Shown one piece after another: positions 24,696-33,982 of a stretch of 64,000 nucleotides of DNA. Positions within the stretch are counted from its first letter, which is position 1. Each line of letters opens with the position of its first letter. The DNA comes from Methanoregulaceae archaeon (GTDB lineage Bacteria; Armatimonadota; Fimbriimonadia; Fimbriimonadales; Fimbriimonadaceae). A program made the translations under genes and the position numbers. Location: the NCBI GenBank assembly GCA_020850325.1, contig JADZEW010000022.1, positions 86,550 through 150,549 of the forward strand. Direction: 5' to 3'. The notes under the pieces were generated by a model that saw only the letters and a list, made by a program, of their open reading frames with translations, was not told the DNA's origin and made no database searches.

Positions 24696-27600
24696 GTGAG
24701 CAGCTTCGTCGAATCGCACGTTGAGGAAGCTGCGCTCGACTGGCTTGGCCAGTTGGGGTACCAGGTTATCTACGGCCCGGATATTCAACCCGAAGGGCCG
24801 TATCAAGAACGTGCGACGTTCGGCGAGGTTCTCCTCATCGGCAGGCTTCAGACGGCCCTGGCGAGGTTGAACCCGACGCTTCCCGCCGATGCGCTCGACC
24901 AGGCGCTTCGCAAGGTGCTGGCTGTCGAGGGTGCCAACCTCATAGACCAGAACCGCAACTTCCACCGGCTGCTCGTCGATGGCATCTCAGTCGACTACCG
25001 AACTCCACAGGGAGACATCCGGCACGACCTTGCTCGGGTCATCGACTTCGACGATGTATCGGCCAACGATTGGCTGGCCTGCAACCAGCTCACGGTGACC
25101 GAGGGCAAGTTCAACCGACGCCCAGACGTTGTCCTCTTTCTTAACGGCATCCCCATCGCGACGCTAGAACTCAAGAACGCGGCGGATGCCAACGCGACGG
25201 TCCAAAAGGCGTGGCAACAGCTTCAGACCTACAAGCAGGAGATTCCTCTCCTGTTCGTCTACGATGGCGTTCTGGCCATCTCTGACGGCTTGGATGCCCG
25301 TGGAGGCACCATCAGCGCGGACTTCGAGCGCTTCGCCCCGTGGAGGACGGCAGACGGCATCAACCTGGCGCCCAAGGGCGTTCCGATGCTGGAAACCCAA
25401 CTGCGCGGTATGTTCGACCGCCAGAGGCTGCTCGACCTGATTCGCAACTTCGTCGTCTTCGAGAGCGACGGCGAACACCTCATCAAGAAGCTGGCCGCTT
25501 ACCACCAGTATTTCGCGGTCAACAAGGCCCTGGAATGCACTCTCGAGGCGACCGCAGCCACCGGCGACCGGCGCATCGGCGTGGTCTGGCACACCCAGGG
25601 CTCGGGGAAGAGCCTTTCGATGGTGTTCTACGCGGGCAAGGTCATCCAGCACCCGGTGATGGAGAACCCGACGCTGGTGGTGGTCACCGACCGCAACGAC
25701 CTGGACGACCAGTTGTTCCAGACCTTTGCCAGATGCAGCGACTTGTTGCGCCAGACACCGGTTCAGGCTGAGAACCGCGGCCACTTGAGGGAGTTGCTAA
25801 GCGTCAACTCAGGCGGGGTGATTTTCACGACCATTCAGAAGTTCCAACCTGATGAACGCGGGGACATCTTGCCAGTGCTGACCAGCCGCCGCAACGTGGT
25901 CGTCATCGCGGATGAAGCCCACCGGTCGCAGTATGGATTTTCGGCAAAGTTGGTCGAGGGAGAAGTGGTGTACGGCTACGCCAAGCACATGCGCGACGCT
26001 CTGCCGAACGCTTCGTACATCGGATTCACCGGCACGCCCATCGAGGGCTCTGACCGGTCGACTCCTGCCGTCTTTGGCGACTACATCGACGTCTACGACA
26101 TCCAGCGTGCCGTCGAGGACAACGCAACTGTTCCCATCTACTATGAGGCACGGCTGGCCAAGCTGGCCCTTGCCGAGGAAGAGAAGCCCAAGGTCGACGA
26201 CGAGTTCGAGGAGGTGACCGAGGGCGAAGAGGATGCGGTCAAGAACAAGCTGAAGAGCAAGTGGGCTCGGCTTGAAGCGATGGTTGGCGCGGAGCACCGA
26301 TTGGAGCTGGTGGCCAAGGACATCGTCGACCACTTCGAGAACCGATTGGCTGCCATGGATGGCAAGGGCATGATTGTCTGCATGTCGAGGCGAATCTGCA
26401 TCGACCTCTACAACGAAATCATCAAGCTACGACCCGACTGGCACTCCGAGGATGATGACAAGGGAACGCTGAAGGTCATCATGACGGGCTCGGCGACAGA
26501 CCCTCTCGACTGGCAGCAGCACATCAGAAACAAGGCACGACGAGAACACCTCGCCGGCCGCTATCGCAACCCCAAAGAGGATTTCAAGCTCGTCATCGTG
26601 CGGGACATGTGGCTGACCGGCTTCGACGCTCCGAGCATGCACACGATGTACCTGGACAAGCCGATGAAGTCGCACGGCTTGATGCAGGCGATTGCCCGTG
26701 TCAACCGGGTCTTCAAGGACAAGCCTGGTGGTTTGGTTGTCGATTATCTTGGCCTTGCCGACCAACTCAAGGCGGCGATGAAGGACTACACCGAGAGCGG
26801 TGGCAAGGGCGACACCACGGTCGACATTGAGGAAGCGGTCGCTCGGATGCTGGAACTGTTCGAGGTCGTGGAAGGCATCATGCATGGCTTCGCCTGGTCT
26901 CACTGGAGCACGTTGTCCCCTGGCGACCGTCTAAGCCTCATTGCCGCGGGTATGGAGCATGTGCTGGCGCAGGAGGACGGCGCCAAGCGGTACGTCGACG
27001 CGGTCACGAAACTGGCCAAGGCATTCGCCTTAGCAATGCCCCACGATGAGGCGCTCCGAGTTCGGGAAGACGTTGCGTTCTTCCAAGCAGTGAAGGGAGG
27101 ATTGGTCAAATACACCATATCCACTGGCCCCGGTCAGACCCAGGCGGAACTTGATGCCGCCATCCGGCAAATCGTCGCCAAGGCGGTGGTGAGCGACGAA
27201 GTCATCGACATCTTCGCGGCCGCCGGCCTGAAGAAACCCGACATCGGCATCTTGAGTGAGGAGTTCCTTGAGGAAGTCCGCCAGATGCCGCATCGCAACC
27301 TCGCGCTTGAATTGTTGCGAAAGTTGATGAGCGACGAGATTCGCTCGCAGTCCAAGAAGAACGTCGTTCAAGCGCGGTCATTCTCTGAGATGCTGGAGCA
27401 AGTGATGCGGTCTTACCAGGCTCGCAGCATCACGGCAGCACAGGTCATCGCGGAACTCATTGAGTTGGCCAAGGAGATGAACGAAGCCAAGGTCCGCGGT
27501 GAGCAACTTGGGCTGTCTGATGACGAGGTCGCATTCTATGATGCCTTGGAAGTCAACGACTCTGCGGTCGCGATTCTCGGGGATGAAGCTCTTCGCCAAA

Positions 27601-27797
27601 TTGCCCGCGAACTGGTTGAGGTAGTCAAGCGAAGCGTGAGCATCGACTGGACATCACGGGAATCGGTGAAGGCGAATCTGCGACGGATGGTGCGGCGTGT
27701 TCTTCGGGCCAATGGCTACCCGCCAGACAAGCAGGAGAAGGCGGTCGAGACCGTTCTGCTCCAGGCCGAGACTCTGGCCGCAGATTGGGCATCCTGA
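24696..27797 (+). CDS. hsdR: Type I restriction enzyme motor/nuclease subunit HsdR
   Basis: A 1033-aa protein. The N-terminal PD-(D/E)XK nuclease site is [11 protein letters not shown] (Asp144) and ATLELKN (Glu158, Lys160). The SF2 translocase follows: [16 protein letters not shown] (Walker A), [11 protein letters not shown] (DEAH box), [11 protein letters not shown] (motif III) and [13 protein letters not shown] (motif VI). The long helical C-terminus contacts HsdM. It translocates and cleaves unmodified DNA. GTG 24696 directly abuts the stop of the preceding gene. Confidence 0.95.
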   Translation: MSSFVESHVEEAALDWLGQLGYQVIYGPDIQPEGPYQERATFGEVLLIGRLQTALARLNPTLPADALDQALRKVLAVEGANLIDQNRNFHRLLVDGISVDYRTPQGDIRHDLARVIDFDDVSANDWLACNQLTVTEGKFNRRPDVVLFLNGIPIATLELKNAADANATVQKAWQQLQTYKQEIPLLFVYDGVLAISDGLDARGGTISADFERFAPWRTADGINLAPKGVPMLETQLRGMFDRQRLLDLIRNFVVFESDGEHLIKKLAAYHQYFAVNKALECTLEATAATGDRRIGVVWHTQGSGKSLSMVFYAGKVIQHPVMENPTLVVVTDRNDLDDQLFQTFARCSDLLRQTPVQAENRGHLRELLSVNSGGVIFTTIQKFQPDERGDILPVLTSRRNVVVIADEAHRSQYGFSAKLVEGEVVYGYAKHMRDALPNASYIGFTGTPIEGSDRSTPAVFGDYIDVYDIQRAVEDNATVPIYYEARLAKLALAEEEKPKVDDEFEEVTEGEEDAVKNKLKSKWARLEAMVGAEHRLELVAKDIVDHFENRLAAMDGKGMIVCMSRRICIDLYNEIIKLRPDWHSEDDDKGTLKVIMTGSATDPLDWQQHIRNKARREHLAGRYRNPKEDFKLVIVRDMWLTGFDAPSMHTMYLDKPMKSHGLMQAIARVNRVFKDKPGGLVVDYLGLADQLKAAMKDYTESGGKGDTTVDIEEAVARMLELFEVVEGIMHGFAWSHWSTLSPGDRLSLIAAGMEHVLAQEDGAKRYVDAVTKLAKAFALAMPHDEALRVREDVAFFQAVKGGLVKYTISTGPGQTQAELDAAIRQIVAKAVVSDEVIDIFAAAGLKKPDIGILSEEFLEEVRQMPHRNLALELLRKLMSDEIRSQSKKNVVQARSFSEMLEQVMRSYQARSITAAQVIAELIELAKEMNEAKVRGEQLGLSDDEVAFYDALEVNDSAVAILGDEALRQIARELVEVVKRSVSIDWTSRESVKANLRRMVRRVLRANGYPPDKQEKAVETVLLQAETLAADWAS

Positions 27798-27798
27798 T

Positions 27799-28047
27799 TC
27801 AACTCTCTTCGACAGGTTGAGATTTGCTTTGCAGTTCCCGGCGCATTTGCTCTCTCTGCCTTGCGAGGAGAAAGCATTCCATCTTCTGCCTGGCCAGTTG
27901 GTGGGCGGCATCAGCGCGCTCGATGGCGAAGGCTCTAATCAACTCCTCAAGTTCTCGCCGCTGGGTGTAGCTGGCCAGCGACTTGACCATTTTGTCGTGT
28001 GTCATGTACATGATGAGCTTGTACAAGAACTTGCCAAGACCCAGCAT
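27799..28047 (-). CDS. Small helical protein downstream of the HTH regulator
   Basis: An 82-aa protein, highly charged and probably coiled-coil (LEELIRAFAIERADAAHQ, LARQREQMRRELQSK). It starts 24 nt after the stop of the HTH gene on the same strand, so the two probably form one transcript. It converges with hsdR, leaving one base between the stops. No family recognised. Confidence 0.5.
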   Translation of the reverse strand: MLGLGKFLYKLIMYMTHDKMVKSLASYTQRRELEELIRAFAIERADAAHQLARQKMECFLLARQREQMRRELQSKSQPVEES

Positions 28048-28071
28048 TCACGAGACTTGCCGGACTTTGAT

Positions 28072-28485
28072 TCAGGGGAAGTCGGGTCTCGGCGGAACGG
28101 GTGGTGCGCCAATATAGAAATCGCCATCAGGGAGCCGACGGTCCGCGTAGTCCTGGATGTAAAGGAATGCGTAGTTCGTCACCGCTTGTGCCAGCTTCTC
28201 GGCCTCTTCCTTGTCTAGCCACTCGAAGCGCATGCCGACCCAAACCTCGACGAATGCAGGCAGGTCATCGCCCGGCCGCTGCCACTCGGCATATGCAACG
28301 CCGTCGACCGCACCTTGCCGTAGATAGGCTGAGACCCGTTCCCGTAGCTTAGCGCTCACGGGGGTCCTACCAGACATCACCATGGAGAGCAGCGAACGGG
28401 CTACGCCAAGGGCCTTGCCAGCCCCCGCTTGTCCTCGCTCTGCCACTAGGCGGCGGACTACATCCAGTGTCTCTTCGTCGGTCAC
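28072..28485 (-). CDS. HTH-type transcriptional regulator
   Basis: A 137-aa protein. Residues about 5-50 form a helix-turn-helix: LVAERGQAGAGKALGVARSL, then LSMVMSGRTPVSAKLRERV, like lambda-repressor-type domains. The C-terminal part (FVEVWVGMRFEWLDKEEAEK) is not recognised. GTG 28485 has CATACT 7 nt upstream, and the palindromic operator at 28497-28510 overlaps that promoter, so it probably represses itself and the divergent AAA+ gene. Confidence 0.65.
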   Translation of the reverse strand: MTDEETLDVVRRLVAERGQAGAGKALGVARSLLSMVMSGRTPVSAKLRERVSAYLRQGAVDGVAYAEWQRPGDDLPAFVEVWVGMRFEWLDKEEAEKLAQAVTNYAFLYIQDYADRRLPDGDFYIGAPPVPPRPDFP

Positions 28486-28496
28486 GCAAGGAGTAT

Positions 28497-28579
28497 GTCA
28501 AAAACTTGACGCGATTTGCAAGTTCCTCTTGACTTTCGCGTCAAAAACTTGACACAATACAAGCGGTCAAATTTTTGAC
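28497..28579. promoter_or_regulatory. Three GTCAA-N4-TTGAC operators in the divergent promoter region
   Basis: Perfect inverted repeats with a 4-nt centre occur at 28497-28510 (GTCAAAAACTTGAC), 28540-28553 (same sequence) and 28566-28579 (GTCAAATTTTTGAC). Centres are 43 and 26 bp apart. They fill the 112-bp gap between the HTH gene and the AAA+ gene. The first abuts the HTH promoter; the third lies 18 nt before the AAA+ start. They are the obvious binding sites for the adjacent HTH protein. Confidence 0.75.
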
Positions 28580-28597
28580 ACTCGAAACCACCGCGAA

Positions 28598-29494
28598 ATG
28601 AAAATCATCATCCGCACCTACGAAGAACTGGAGCAACGGGTAAACGCCTTCTCGCAAATGACGCTCCCCTTACTGGTCCTCCATGGACCTCCCGGCACAT
28701 CGAAATCGACTGCCGTCCGCAAGATGTTTCCGCATGGAACCAACGCACGTTGGGTGAACGGAACCGCATCGGCTTTTGGACTCTTCGGCGAACTACGGCG
28801 ATACAGAGACATGCCTTTCGTGCTCGACGACCTCGACGATGCCTTCCGAGACAAAGCCTTGATTCGCCTGATGAAACAGGTCTGTCAAACCGATTCCGTA
28901 AGACGCATTTCATGGGTGACCAATGCCATCAAAGGAACCCCAGGGGATGGTGATGACAGCCGGTCCTTTGAGACCTCATCGAGAGTCGTCCTCATCGTGA
29001 ATGATTGGCAGAAGATGAACCGGCATGTTGGAGCGGTCGGCGACCGGGCCTGGGAGCTTGAGTTCTTGCCCACTCCCCAAGAGATTCATCGCTTTGTTGG
29101 CAGTTGGCGACACGAGGCATTCAATGAGGACGGTATGCCAACGGTTGCAGAACCAGTTTACGAATACATCGGCGACCGCCTTGATGCTGTGTCGGACACC
29201 TCTATCCGCCAATACATTCTTGCGACGCAGGGGCTCCGTGTTGGAGTCGATTGGCGCAAGGACCTGGAATCCGAGTGGGGCAACACCGACCCCAAGATGC
29301 TCGTTAGACGGTTGGCCGACGACGACAGCTATGAGAAGGAAGAGCATCGTATCGAGCGGTTCCGCGACCTTACCGGACTCAGCCGGTCACGGTACTTCGA
29401 AATCAAAGACTCACTCGGGCTGAAGTGCAATCGACAGCGGGGCGGCTTCCGCCAGGGAGCAGGCAGAAAACCGAACTCTCCGGACTTTGATTGA
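28598..29494 (+). CDS. AAA+/P-loop ATPase under divergent repression
   Basis: A 298-aa protein. Walker A is GPPGTSKST (30-38); Walker B is MPFVLDDLDD (72-81); RVVLIVNDW resembles a sensor-1 strand. It ends with a Gly/Arg/Lys-rich tail (GGFRQGAGRKPN), often seen on island and phage proteins that touch DNA. Not a known replication initiator or transposition helicase by its motifs. It is expressed away from the HTH gene and probably silent until repression lifts. Confidence 0.65.
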   Translation: MKIIIRTYEELEQRVNAFSQMTLPLLVLHGPPGTSKSTAVRKMFPHGTNARWVNGTASAFGLFGELRRYRDMPFVLDDLDDAFRDKALIRLMKQVCQTDSVRRISWVTNAIKGTPGDGDDSRSFETSSRVVLIVNDWQKMNRHVGAVGDRAWELEFLPTPQEIHRFVGSWRHEAFNEDGMPTVAEPVYEYIGDRLDAVSDTSIRQYILATQGLRVGVDWRKDLESEWGNTDPKMLVRRLADDDSYEKEEHRIERFRDLTGLSRSRYFEIKDSLGLKCNRQRGGFRQGAGRKPNSPDFD

Positions 29495-29911
29495 GGGTGA
29501 GCAGTAGGTAGCGGATGAACCGGAGGGCGATTTCAAAGTCAGCCAAGTCTGACCAACTCGACCTCCGGTTGTCTCTTCCAGTTGACTCAATTTGCCCCAC
29601 CTGAGACAGGCGGATGAGACAAGCGGAAGAAATTCTACGAATTTGAACCTAGATTGGCTTTCACCGAGACGCCCTACCGGGTCGCCGCTATAGGGTGCTT
29701 TAGATAACTGTATCATTCCCGTCTCGCTCGTGCATGCGCCCTCGCTCCGACGTAACCCGCACGGCGACACTCGCTCCGCTCCGCTCGCTCGTCGTCTCCG
29801 CGCATCCTAGTGGCATGGATGCATTCTCCGATTCTCTTTTTGCTTTTCGGTGCTCTCATGCCCTCCGGGCTCGGGCACCGGACCGGCTCCGCCCGAAGTC
29901 GAAGGGAGATG
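29495..29911. other. Gene-poor 417-bp stretch
   Basis: No convincing gene. Overlapping frames on both strands are Arg/Ala/Pro-rich shadows. It includes a pyrimidine-purine run CTCGCTCCGCTCCGCTCGCT (about 29771-29790) and a T-rich patch (about 29835-29850). It might hold a replication or transfer site, but nothing specific can be shown. Confidence 0.4.
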
Positions 29912-30559
29912 TCATTGCATCGCCTTCTCGGCGGGCACGCCCTTGGCGATTCTTCGAGCCAGCGTTGCACGGGATACCTTACACCTTGAATCAGTTGACC
30001 AAGACCTGAGCGATTTGGTTTCCCCAAAGGCGAACACCTTCGTCCTGACTTTTCTTGAATGGCTGCGATACTCCTTCAGGCAGTTCCTACTGTAAGCAGG
30101 CATCTCAACTGGTGCAATCCTTCTTCGATGAAGTGCTTGAACCGTGATGAATTCGACCGTGTAGTCGGCAACCCATTGCCACTGGGGAACCGTTCCAGGC
30201 ATTTGATAAATCGGATAAATGGTTCGGGTGAACACTAGCTTGCCCTTCTCCCATGCGCAAGTAGTTCTAAACGATAATGTCGTATCGGGGATTAAGGTCT
30301 TGCTCGTGTAGATTGGCACAGTTCCCGGTCGCCAATTACGTTGTTTAGCCCATGAATAGAAGTCATCCAGGCACTTGATGGTCTGAATGTCGGAAATGTA
30401 TCGAGGGTTGATGCGCCTGACCTTGATGTTTCCCTCTTTCACCATCTGGGTCTGAAACTTTCGAAGCGAACGCCAGATGGCGTAGAGTTCGTCGCGATGT
30501 GCCGATGGCACATAGTGGTCTTGGAATTTGAGCCGTTCCGCTGTTGTTTGATAAGACAT
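29912..30559 (-). CDS. Unknown protein with a small C-terminal HTH-like module
   Basis: A 215-aa protein, MSYQTTAERLKFQDHY at the N-terminus. The end, GETKSLRSWSTDSRCKVSRA then TLARRIAKGVPAEKAM, matches the short DNA-binding module (G-x-x-x-S-L-x-x-W...R-x-x-x-G-x-x-x-x-x-A) at the end of many phage and island proteins. The rest is unrecognised. ATG 30559 has a good ribosome-binding site (AAGGAGAA, 6 nt away), unlike most chromosomal genes here. Longer upstream frames lack support. Confidence 0.6.
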   Translation of the reverse strand: MSYQTTAERLKFQDHYVPSAHRDELYAIWRSLRKFQTQMVKEGNIKVRRINPRYISDIQTIKCLDDFYSWAKQRNWRPGTVPIYTSKTLIPDTTLSFRTTCAWEKGKLVFTRTIYPIYQMPGTVPQWQWVADYTVEFITVQALHRRRIAPVEMPAYSRNCLKEYRSHSRKVRTKVFAFGETKSLRSWSTDSRCKVSRATLARRIAKGVPAEKAMQ

Positions 30560-30698
30560 TTGAATTCTCCTTGGATGCCTTGCACCCAAGTTACTTATCG
30601 CACCTAGAATGTGAGACAAACGGAAATGTGCGAAGGCAGGCTGACCAGCAAAATCAAAGTCCAGTGAGTCTGGTGAATATCGAGGGGACACTCGGCTC

Positions 30699-30720
30699 AG
30701 CGGCCCCGGAAATCCGAGCC
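30699..30720 (+). repeat. Degenerate copy of the CGGCCYCGGA intergenic element
   Basis: Contains CGGCCCCGGA (30701-30710) followed by AATCCGAGCC. It lies before the small gene at 30774. Other degenerate copies are at 31309-31318, 32960-32969 and 33990-33999; the two perfect hairpins are listed separately. Confidence 0.45.
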
Positions 30721-30773
30721 TGACCGCTCCCCCACCTTCGTCGGAGCAATCCCGACAAGGAGACCTGACCAAA

Positions 30774-31304
30774 GTGGGAGCTGATTTATTTCTTCGTTCA
30801 GAATTCGACCGCCTTCAACAGGAGCATCAATGCGATTTCGAGTTTGCTGTGGCCAAGCGAGACAGAGCACGGACTCCCGGCGAGCACGACCGAGCCCAGG
30901 GCGAGGTCTCGCGAATCCACGACTTGATGCATCCACCATCCGCATACTTTCGGGACCCGTATAACAAGTGGTCGCTTCTCGCACAACTTGGGCTTAGCTG
31001 GTGGAATGATATCTCTCCCCTGCTAGATTTGGAGGACAGACTGCCGCTTGAGAAAGTAGAGTGGTTGCGCCGTGAAGTTCTAATCCGCCGACTCCATGGA
31101 CAGGGGCGCCCGACGTTTGAGCAAATCGTCGCTTCCGAGGCCATTGCTGAGGTCTGCGGCGATAGGTCAGGTGGTGCAAAGCCGGATGTCATTACGAGCT
31201 ACACGGCCAACGATTTGGAATGGTTTGTGACCAAGAAGGCAGCTTTGCTTGTTTTTCTCGGTGAGGCGTTACGCGTTGCCGAGCCGCCCGTATTTTCGTT
31301 GTAG
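30774..31304 (+). CDS. Hypothetical island protein
   Basis: A 176-aa protein with GTG start (LFLRSEFDRLQQEHQCDFEF). Charged N-terminal helix, then an aromatic patch (DPYNKWSLLAQLGLSWWNDI). No family recognised. A copy of the CGGCCTCGGA element follows its stop by 4 nt. An alternative frame start could shorten it slightly. Confidence 0.5.
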   Translation: MGADLFLRSEFDRLQQEHQCDFEFAVAKRDRARTPGEHDRAQGEVSRIHDLMHPPSAYFRDPYNKWSLLAQLGLSWWNDISPLLDLEDRLPLEKVEWLRREVLIRRLHGQGRPTFEQIVASEAIAEVCGDRSGGAKPDVITSYTANDLEWFVTKKAALLVFLGEALRVAEPPVFSL

Positions 31305-31374
31305 TCCGCGGCCTCGGATGTCAGTCCTTCCAGCAGTTGGCTTCCACAGCAACTTGCTGGGAGGACATAACACA

Positions 31375-32514
31375 GTGATACAGACCTACGACCACGCTCG
31401 ATTCGACCATGAGTGCCGACCATTCGCCGACGTATTGAAGCAGCTTCGGGAGGACCACGAGATGAAGTTCGATGAGTTGCTCTCGCTGCCTCAACTTCAT
31501 CTCGACGACGAACTGCGCCTCGTCCACAATGGTGCGCGACTTACGCCTCGTGGCTTGGCATCATTGGCGCATCTGGTCGAGATTCCGCCCGCAGCCGTCC
31601 ACTGGCTCAAGGAACGACAGTACGACCGGGAACTCAGCCATATCGTGAACGACCAGCTTATGCGTCTCCGGGCGCAAGAATCGGGGTGCGCAGACCGGCG
31701 CGTGTTTTCGCGTTTTCGAGGTAGCAAGGACGCGAACCTTTACCTCCGAGCGCTTTTCAGTGACCGCTTTTGTCCGGTCGATTCGTTGCCGGCCCTGGAA
31801 ATGGTCCGTGAAGCCTTGACCGACAATGAGTTCAACTCCGCTCACGTCCATCGACTGAGCTACGACGGCGATGAACTGTTCTGCAACATCCTGTGGTCAG
31901 GAGGCGACCGTAATGTTGGAGGGAGTAGCTACGCGTGCGGTATCGCACTGCAAAACGGAGAGGTTGGAACGATTAGGCTCAAACTCGCTCCAGTCGTGCT
32001 CAGAAAGGTCTGCAGCAATGGACTGGTCGTTCAAAACTCGATGGACGTGGCCGGCGTTTCAAAGCGCCATGTCGGACGAATCGACATGAATGACCTTGCA
32101 AAGGGTATCCGCGCCGCACTGGGCTGTGCTCTCGAAGTGGCCGACCAAACCATCATCGGAATGGAAGCCGCGCGAAACATCCCCGTCGAGGACGCTACCC
32201 GAGCCATCGCGCAGGTAAGCCGAGAAATGAAGCTGACCCGTGAACAGACACGGGCCTGGTTGGATGGACATGATGCTACGCTCAACGAACCCGGAGTCGG
32301 CGAGGTGAGTGTCTTCAGCATAGTCAACGGCTTAACAAAGGGCGCCCAAAATCCGGGATTCGAGCCGACAAGTCGTGTCTTTCTGGAGACGGTTGCTGGT
32401 CGTATCCTAGCGCCTTCACCTTTTTCTTCGGAATCAGCGGTGAGGGGCTGGTGGAACGAATTGGAGATTCGCGCTCGGTCGCTGAGCGATGAAGTCCTCG
32501 CTAGCTATCTGTAG
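31375..32514 (+). CDS. DUF932 phage/plasmid-related protein
   Basis: A 379-aa protein. The run from LTPRGLASLAHLVEIPPAAV through RFRGSKDANLYLRALFSDRF, GIALQNGEVGTIRLKLAPVV, RKVCSNGLVV and the helical C-terminus fits DUF932, a family common on phages, plasmids and integrative elements with unknown biochemistry. GTG 31375 is chosen since GGGAGGAC lies 10 nt upstream; in-frame starts reach back to 31249 and would overlap the gene before. Confidence 0.75.
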   Translation: MIQTYDHARFDHECRPFADVLKQLREDHEMKFDELLSLPQLHLDDELRLVHNGARLTPRGLASLAHLVEIPPAAVHWLKERQYDRELSHIVNDQLMRLRAQESGCADRRVFSRFRGSKDANLYLRALFSDRFCPVDSLPALEMVREALTDNEFNSAHVHRLSYDGDELFCNILWSGGDRNVGGSSYACGIALQNGEVGTIRLKLAPVVLRKVCSNGLVVQNSMDVAGVSKRHVGRIDMNDLAKGIRAALGCALEVADQTIIGMEAARNIPVEDATRAIAQVSREMKLTREQTRAWLDGHDATLNEPGVGEVSVFSIVNGLTKGAQNPGFEPTSRVFLETVAGRILAPSPFSSESAVRGWWNELEIRARSLSDEVLASYL

Positions 32515-32532
32515 GCTGTAACTGATGGATAA

Positions 32533-32979
32533 GTGGACGGTCGCGAACCTGTGACCGTCCTATCCTTCAACCCAAACCCCGGCAAGCCATCCGGCCCCGG
32601 AGGTTACGTTCGCGCCTTGTTCACAAGCATGGACGCACACCACGAGACTTCCATTTTTAACATCAGCCAACTCCGCATGTCTCTGGAAAAGCTCGACCTA
32701 AACGAGGTCGCGAAGCGCACTATCGAACTGGCCGAGGACTACATGCCCGGCTGTGCTTGGCTTGACAGTCAAGGCGAAATCCACATCGCCGAAACGATGG
32801 GTGAGGTCCAAGGGCTTGTCCTCTGCCAAGCTACGGAAGTTGATGAAGACTCACCTAATGAAGTCCCATACTGGGTAGCAAGCTGGTTGGACGAGCTCTT
32901 TCCGGGCATCGCTGAGAGGCTCAGAACGGCTCTTGACTTAGCATCTTGGGGCAACGACTCGGCCCCGGAAATGGAGTGA
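32533..32979 (+). CDS. Hypothetical island protein
   Basis: A 148-aa acidic protein (LNEVAKRTIELAEDYMPGCA, WVASWLDELFPGIAERL). Start is GTG 32533 or GTG 32551. The start lies in a hairpin GGACGGTC / GACCGTCC (32535-32560), which could occlude translation. No family recognised. A CGGCCCCGGA copy lies at the 3' end of the frame. Confidence 0.5.
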   Translation: MDGREPVTVLSFNPNPGKPSGPGGYVRALFTSMDAHHETSIFNISQLRMSLEKLDLNEVAKRTIELAEDYMPGCAWLDSQGEIHIAETMGEVQGLVLCQATEVDEDSPNEVPYWVASWLDELFPGIAERLRTALDLASWGNDSAPEME

Positions 32980-32997
32980 AGAAGCAGCCCATTCAGT

Positions 32998-33324
32998 ATG
33001 GGACTCAAGCTTCCAACCAACCTTCCGCCACTTGACTCGACCGACTCAACGCCTTTCGCGGAGAAGTCCATCGTTGCCCGTATATTCGCTCTTGGAAGCA
33101 CTGCAACATGGCTCATCGCCGAATATGACCCCGAAGAAAAGGTCGCCTTTGGCTATGCCGACTTGTTCGGGCAAGGTTCATCAGGCGGTGCTGAATGGGG
33201 GTACGTCTCCATCGAAGAACTGGAGTCGCTCAAGTTCATGGGCATTCCCCGTGTCGAACTTGACGCCCACTTCTCTCCGCGACGTTTCGCGGAGTGCGTT
33301 CGAAGTGACGGGACCATCCTCTGA
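32998..33324 (+). CDS. DUF2958 domain protein
   Basis: A 108-aa protein. LPTNLPPLDSTDSTPFAEKS, VARIFALGSTATWLIAEYDP and WGYVSIEELESLKF are the DUF2958 pattern: small proteins of unknown function carried with DUF932 and DUF736-type genes on integrative elements. Length is as in the family. Confidence 0.75.
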   Translation: MGLKLPTNLPPLDSTDSTPFAEKSIVARIFALGSTATWLIAEYDPEEKVAFGYADLFGQGSSGGAEWGYVSIEELESLKFMGIPRVELDAHFSPRRFAECVRSDGTIL

Positions 33325-33333
33325 TGGTCAGCG

Positions 33334-33353
33334 GCCTCGGAGTAATCCGGGGC
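33334..33353 (+). repeat. Intergenic hairpin element, copy with GTAA loop
   Basis: GCCTCGGA and TCCGGGGC form an 8-bp stem (one G-T pair) around a GTAA tetraloop. It lies 10 nt after the DUF2958 gene stop and before the next small gene. Confidence 0.65.
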
Positions 33354-33368
33354 AGTTGCGGGAGCACC

Positions 33369-33626
33369 ATGCAACCACCCAAGGGATACTACAAGCAACT
33401 CCTTCCACCCGACCTGTCGCACGTGAGGCTTGCCTTCTCCAACATCCCAATGTCTGGGGTGCGCAAGCTTGACCCTGCGCCTGTTCTCGCCGTACTAGAC
33501 GCCCTGAAGAGCAACCAGCACGCTAGGTACTACGCCGATGGCATCCGCAATGGAAGCATTCTCGCCGTTGAAGAAGTTGGTGGCGGGAGGTACTGGGCAC
33601 CCGGAGAGTTGTTCTTCAGGTCGTAA
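33369..33626 (+). CDS. Hypothetical small island protein
   Basis: An 85-aa protein (MQPPKGYYKQLLPPDLSHVR). ATG 33369 has GGGAG 6 nt upstream; the in-frame GTG at 33324 would read through the hairpin element. No family recognised. It is preceded and followed by perfect copies of the hairpin element. Confidence 0.5.
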   Translation: MQPPKGYYKQLLPPDLSHVRLAFSNIPMSGVRKLDPAPVLAVLDALKSNQHARYYADGIRNGSILAVEEVGGGRYWAPGELFFRS

Positions 33627-33632
33627 CCACCG

Positions 33633-33652
33633 GCCTCGGAGCCATCCGGGGC
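33633..33652 (+). repeat. Intergenic hairpin element, copy with GCCA loop
   Basis: The same 8-bp stem GCCTCGGA / TCCGGGGC as at 33334, with the loop changed to GCCA. The stem is preserved base for base while the loop varies. It lies 6 nt after a stop codon. Confidence 0.65.
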
Positions 33653-33667
33653 TGGCTTCTCTTGCCC

Positions 33668-33982
33668 ATGAGCAGCCACAGACTTCAGACTCGAGAGTGC
33701 CTCGTCAACATCAGCGTCGACCGGCCGCTCAGGCAAATCCTGGCTTCGGTCATGACCACGACCGGTCGACCTGCGCCTGGGTTCCCGGCAATGACCAGTT
33801 TCCAAGCAACCACCGAAGGAGTCGACCAGGTTGCCGTCAGCGTTGAGACGTTCATCCGAAAGGCAGAGCCTGGTTGGTCGCTGGCTGAGTCTGTACGTAA
33901 TGCACTGCTCGATGACGTGCATGCGCTTGAGGCGGGGCGCGACATCAACTATGTTCGAGTTCACGAGTTGTCCGATGGGTAG
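33668..33982 (+). CDS. Hypothetical small island protein, last before attR
   Basis: A 104-aa protein (MSSHRLQTRECLVNISVDRP). No family recognised. The frame is uninterrupted and begins 15 nt after the hairpin element. A degenerate copy of the element follows its stop. Confidence 0.5.
   Translation: MSSHRLQTRECLVNISVDRPLRQILASVMTTTGRPAPGFPAMTSFQATTEGVDQVAVSVETFIRKAEPGWSLAESVRNALLDDVHALEAGRDINYVRVHELSDG

Noticed and set aside
28497..28579. CRISPR-like repeats
   Set aside because: Only three 14-bp palindromes with unequal spacing in a divergent promoter region; no spacers and no cas genes.
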